7,398 bases of DNA from Solirubrobacterales bacterium (GTDB taxonomy: Bacteria > Actinomycetota > Thermoleophilia > Solirubrobacterales > Solirubrobacteraceae), in contig JAFAZB010000112.1 of NCBI GenBank assembly GCA_019240015.1, positions 1 to 7,398 of the forward strand, read 5' to 3'. Of the stretch, positions 6,901-7,398 are shown piece by piece (the stretch's first letter is position 1; the number at the start of each line of letters is the position of its first letter). Position numbers and translations under genes: made by a program. The notes under the pieces were generated by a model. That model did not search any database, had not been told where the DNA came from, and was given only the letters and a program-made list of their open reading frames with translations.

Positions 6901-7140
6901 GACACCGCGATCGAGGCTTGGGACCTCGCATCCCACCTGCAGCTGTTTCGGGCGTCCTCGGTGGCCCGCGGAAGCATGAGCTCCACGAGCGACGAGCTCG
7001 TTACGGCACGAGGCGACGGCGTGGCGTTGTACAGCTGCGACGCTTGCGGCGGTTTGAGCCGGCTGCTGGCGGTGGCCAAGCGCAACACCACCGCCGAGCT
7101 GACGCCGGCCCAGCGCGCGACCTACGTGAAGCAGGGCTGA
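3961..7140 (+). CDS. Membrane-anchored TIR domain - WD40 repeat protein
   Basis: This is a 1059-residue protein. Residues 1-127 form a TIR domain: VFISYSRRD (4-12), the WVDWEDIPP loop (31-39), FIYVISPDS (57-65) and RRELDNAVEQGKRIVPVL (72-89). Glu74 occupies the position of the catalytic Glu of NAD-cleaving TIRs such as SARM1. Residues 131-200 are a linker (LLRGHELGAAEAWL, then QLQRQYLLASRQA) that I recall from other actinobacterial TIR/STAND-WD40 proteins. Residues 202-222 form one transmembrane helix, followed by an alanine-rich helical stretch to about 281. From about 290 there are some 15 degenerate WD40-like repeats (FSPDG and DARTGR signatures, e.g. 474-480, 866-871, 914-919), enough for two propellers. 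The tail has YSCDACG (Cys1026, Cys1029) and a LTPAQRATYV end. No NTPase domain is present. By topology the TIR should be cytosolic, with the propellers on the other side if one helix spans. NADase or defence function is inference. Confidence 0.93.
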   Translation: MTAVFISYSRRDQGFVKRLHDALRSRQYEVWVDWEDIPPSAEWFEEIRAGVGSADGFIYVISPDSASSQVCRRELDNAVEQGKRIVPVLHRELDGAEVPDTAAALNWVFLRERDDFETGFEQLISALETDLEHVRVHTRLGVAASRWQASGHDSSQLLRGHELGAAEAWLVSGAGKQPEATQLQRQYLLASRQAATRRQRTVIGGVSVALLVAVALAIVALVQRSTAIHERNLAQARGLDVEAASLASTAPMVGLQLAVQAARLAPSTATQNQLRSSIEDSHERVRYTLGDNPAQAGDALWSPDGTRLLVSQPGVGGWARIYRPGTSAAPIELAQGAAPASQGQSGWDARGDRVIVGGGHPAVYDARTGAPISRLAGTALYAALTHDGARAVTVDVASVGHTFDVATGRELAAFHPRFASAPTCFALSPDDRTAAQCDARRVGNSLAGADLDTWDVQSGRPLNSVPSAEVISSVTFSPDGARYAFTTSYPSTANTAAAQAAASAKPGTLVFGTYTGRLELSFPNPASAASFSPGTSVPELAYATLGDDAVHVYNFGSRANLTLTGAGDVVDTLAFSGDGAYLIAAGRDNSARIYYAITGGPAIETLAGHQNRILQAGFGRADELLATASDDGTTRVWTGPTLVPEQTIPPQPGSANAPAQSLTFSADGKQILEAAADGLGRILDAHSLRVRSTFSAPAGQGFAGAAQSRDGRVVAALSGPYDPAKHALRAFTQAELYDSGSGRPIATLAPSPPTLLANAALDYAGERLVTLELGGDADEWDARTGRRLGHLPGTNIAAAAAFSRDGARLAVVHYPRLPASVRFGTVFGPIAIDLFDARTGRLERTIQGDTLAPQVPGEKSYAPLTVAFSPNGKLLAVGGAAPDVRIYDPRTGSLVASLGLTGTSVGDYAYSLAFSPDGSLLAIGAAAGATVWRVPDSGGAFQPLPAFEHVAPGDFPSVLGNGFGVSAGFTTDSRYLVTAGDTAIEAWDLASHLQLFRASSVARGSMSSTSDELVTARGDGVALYSCDACGGLSRLLAVAKRNTTAELTPAQRATYVKQG

Positions 7141-7163
7141 ACGCGACGGCGCTCCGCCCGCGC

Positions 7164-7212
7164 GAACTTTGGCGATTTGGTTCGACCCCTCCGAACCAAT
7201 TCGCCAAAGTTC
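7164..7212. terminator. 21-bp near-perfect hairpin between convergent genes, probable bidirectional terminator
   Basis: Positions 7164-7184 pair with 7192-7212 across a 7-base loop (7185-7191). Of 21 pairs only one fails (T7176 against T7200). The arms begin GAACTTTGGCGA and are clearly less GC-rich than the flanks. The hairpin lies 23 bases after the TIR-WD40 stop and 3 bases after the stop of the leftward reading frame at the right edge, so it is placed to end transcription from both sides. It has no T-tract, so it is not a classical intrinsic terminator; it might instead be a mobile palindromic repeat. Confidence 0.6.
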
Positions 7213-7215
7213 ACC

Positions 7216-7398
7216 TCAGGAGGGTCCTTGGCCAGGCGCTCCCTCGCCGGCCTCGGCGCCGGGCCGCCGATCCTCGTCGGCCAGGATCCGTGGGCTGTCG
7301 ATGATCACCCGCCGCTCGCGCAGGCGGGAGATGAACGGCTCCTGACCCGAGAACGCGACCACGGTAGCCGCCGCCTCGCGGAGGCTGATCTTGAGCAG
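7216..7398 (-). CDS. C-terminal fragment of an unidentified protein (5' end beyond window)
   Basis: The leftward frame is open from the right edge for 60 codons to TGA 7218-7216. It ends in a disordered-looking Gly/Pro/Glu-rich tail after the stretch EPFISRLRERRVIIDSPRIL. Third positions are almost all G or C and the residues alternate as in a folded domain, which favours this frame as real; the stop adjoining the hairpin agrees with a convergent gene. I do not recognise the family. The competing reading is rightward: AGGAGG at 7218-7223 precedes a TTG at 7228 whose frame stays open to the edge. That frame has poorer codon bias and a less protein-like composition, so it is not annotated. Confidence 0.5.
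   Translation of the reverse strand: MLKISLREAAATVVAFSGQEPFISRLRERRVIIDSPRILADEDRRPGAEAGEGAPGQGPS

Overview
The window is very GC-rich, with third codon positions almost all G or C, frequent GTG and TTG starts and weak or absent Shine-Dalgarno sequences. It reads as the chromosome of a high-GC actinobacterium. A Thermoleophilia/Solirubrobacterales-type soil lineage is my best guess from gene content and promoter style, but nothing in the window proves it. No tRNA, rRNA, CRISPR array, transposase, integrase or origin was seen, and coding density is high: no gap exceeds about 100 bases.

Left block (1-2070). Two divergent gene pairs share a 67-base control region. Leftward are a DUF899 thioredoxin-fold protein and an overlapping DUF2182 membrane protein that runs off the left edge. 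Rightward are a cysteine-free ArsR/SdpR-type repressor and an overlapping AHSA1/SRPBCC-domain protein. A perfect 10-bp inverted repeat spans the shared region. Its arms coincide with the candidate -35 and -10 boxes of the leftward promoter, and its right arm abuts the arsR start codon. This looks like a self-regulated module of four genes.

Middle block (2158-3898), all rightward. It holds an acyl-lipid/acyl-CoA delta-9-type desaturase with every expected iron ligand, a PhnB-like VOC-superfamily protein, and a 94-residue protein that is almost entirely a UBP-type zinc finger, a fold known from eukaryotic ubiquitin-binding proteins. The last two are 13 bases apart and probably co-transcribed.

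Right block (3961-7140). One large gene encodes a 1059-residue protein: an N-terminal TIR domain with the catalytic-type glutamate, a conserved linker, one transmembrane helix and about 15 WD40-like repeats ending in a CxxC tail. It has no STAND NTPase between TIR and propeller. This membrane-anchored TIR-beta-propeller architecture is the best candidate here for an undescribed (possibly anti-phage or stress-triggered, NAD-consuming) system; that role is inference. The gene is followed by a 21-bp near-perfect hairpin, then by the tail of what is probably a convergent leftward gene cut by the right edge.
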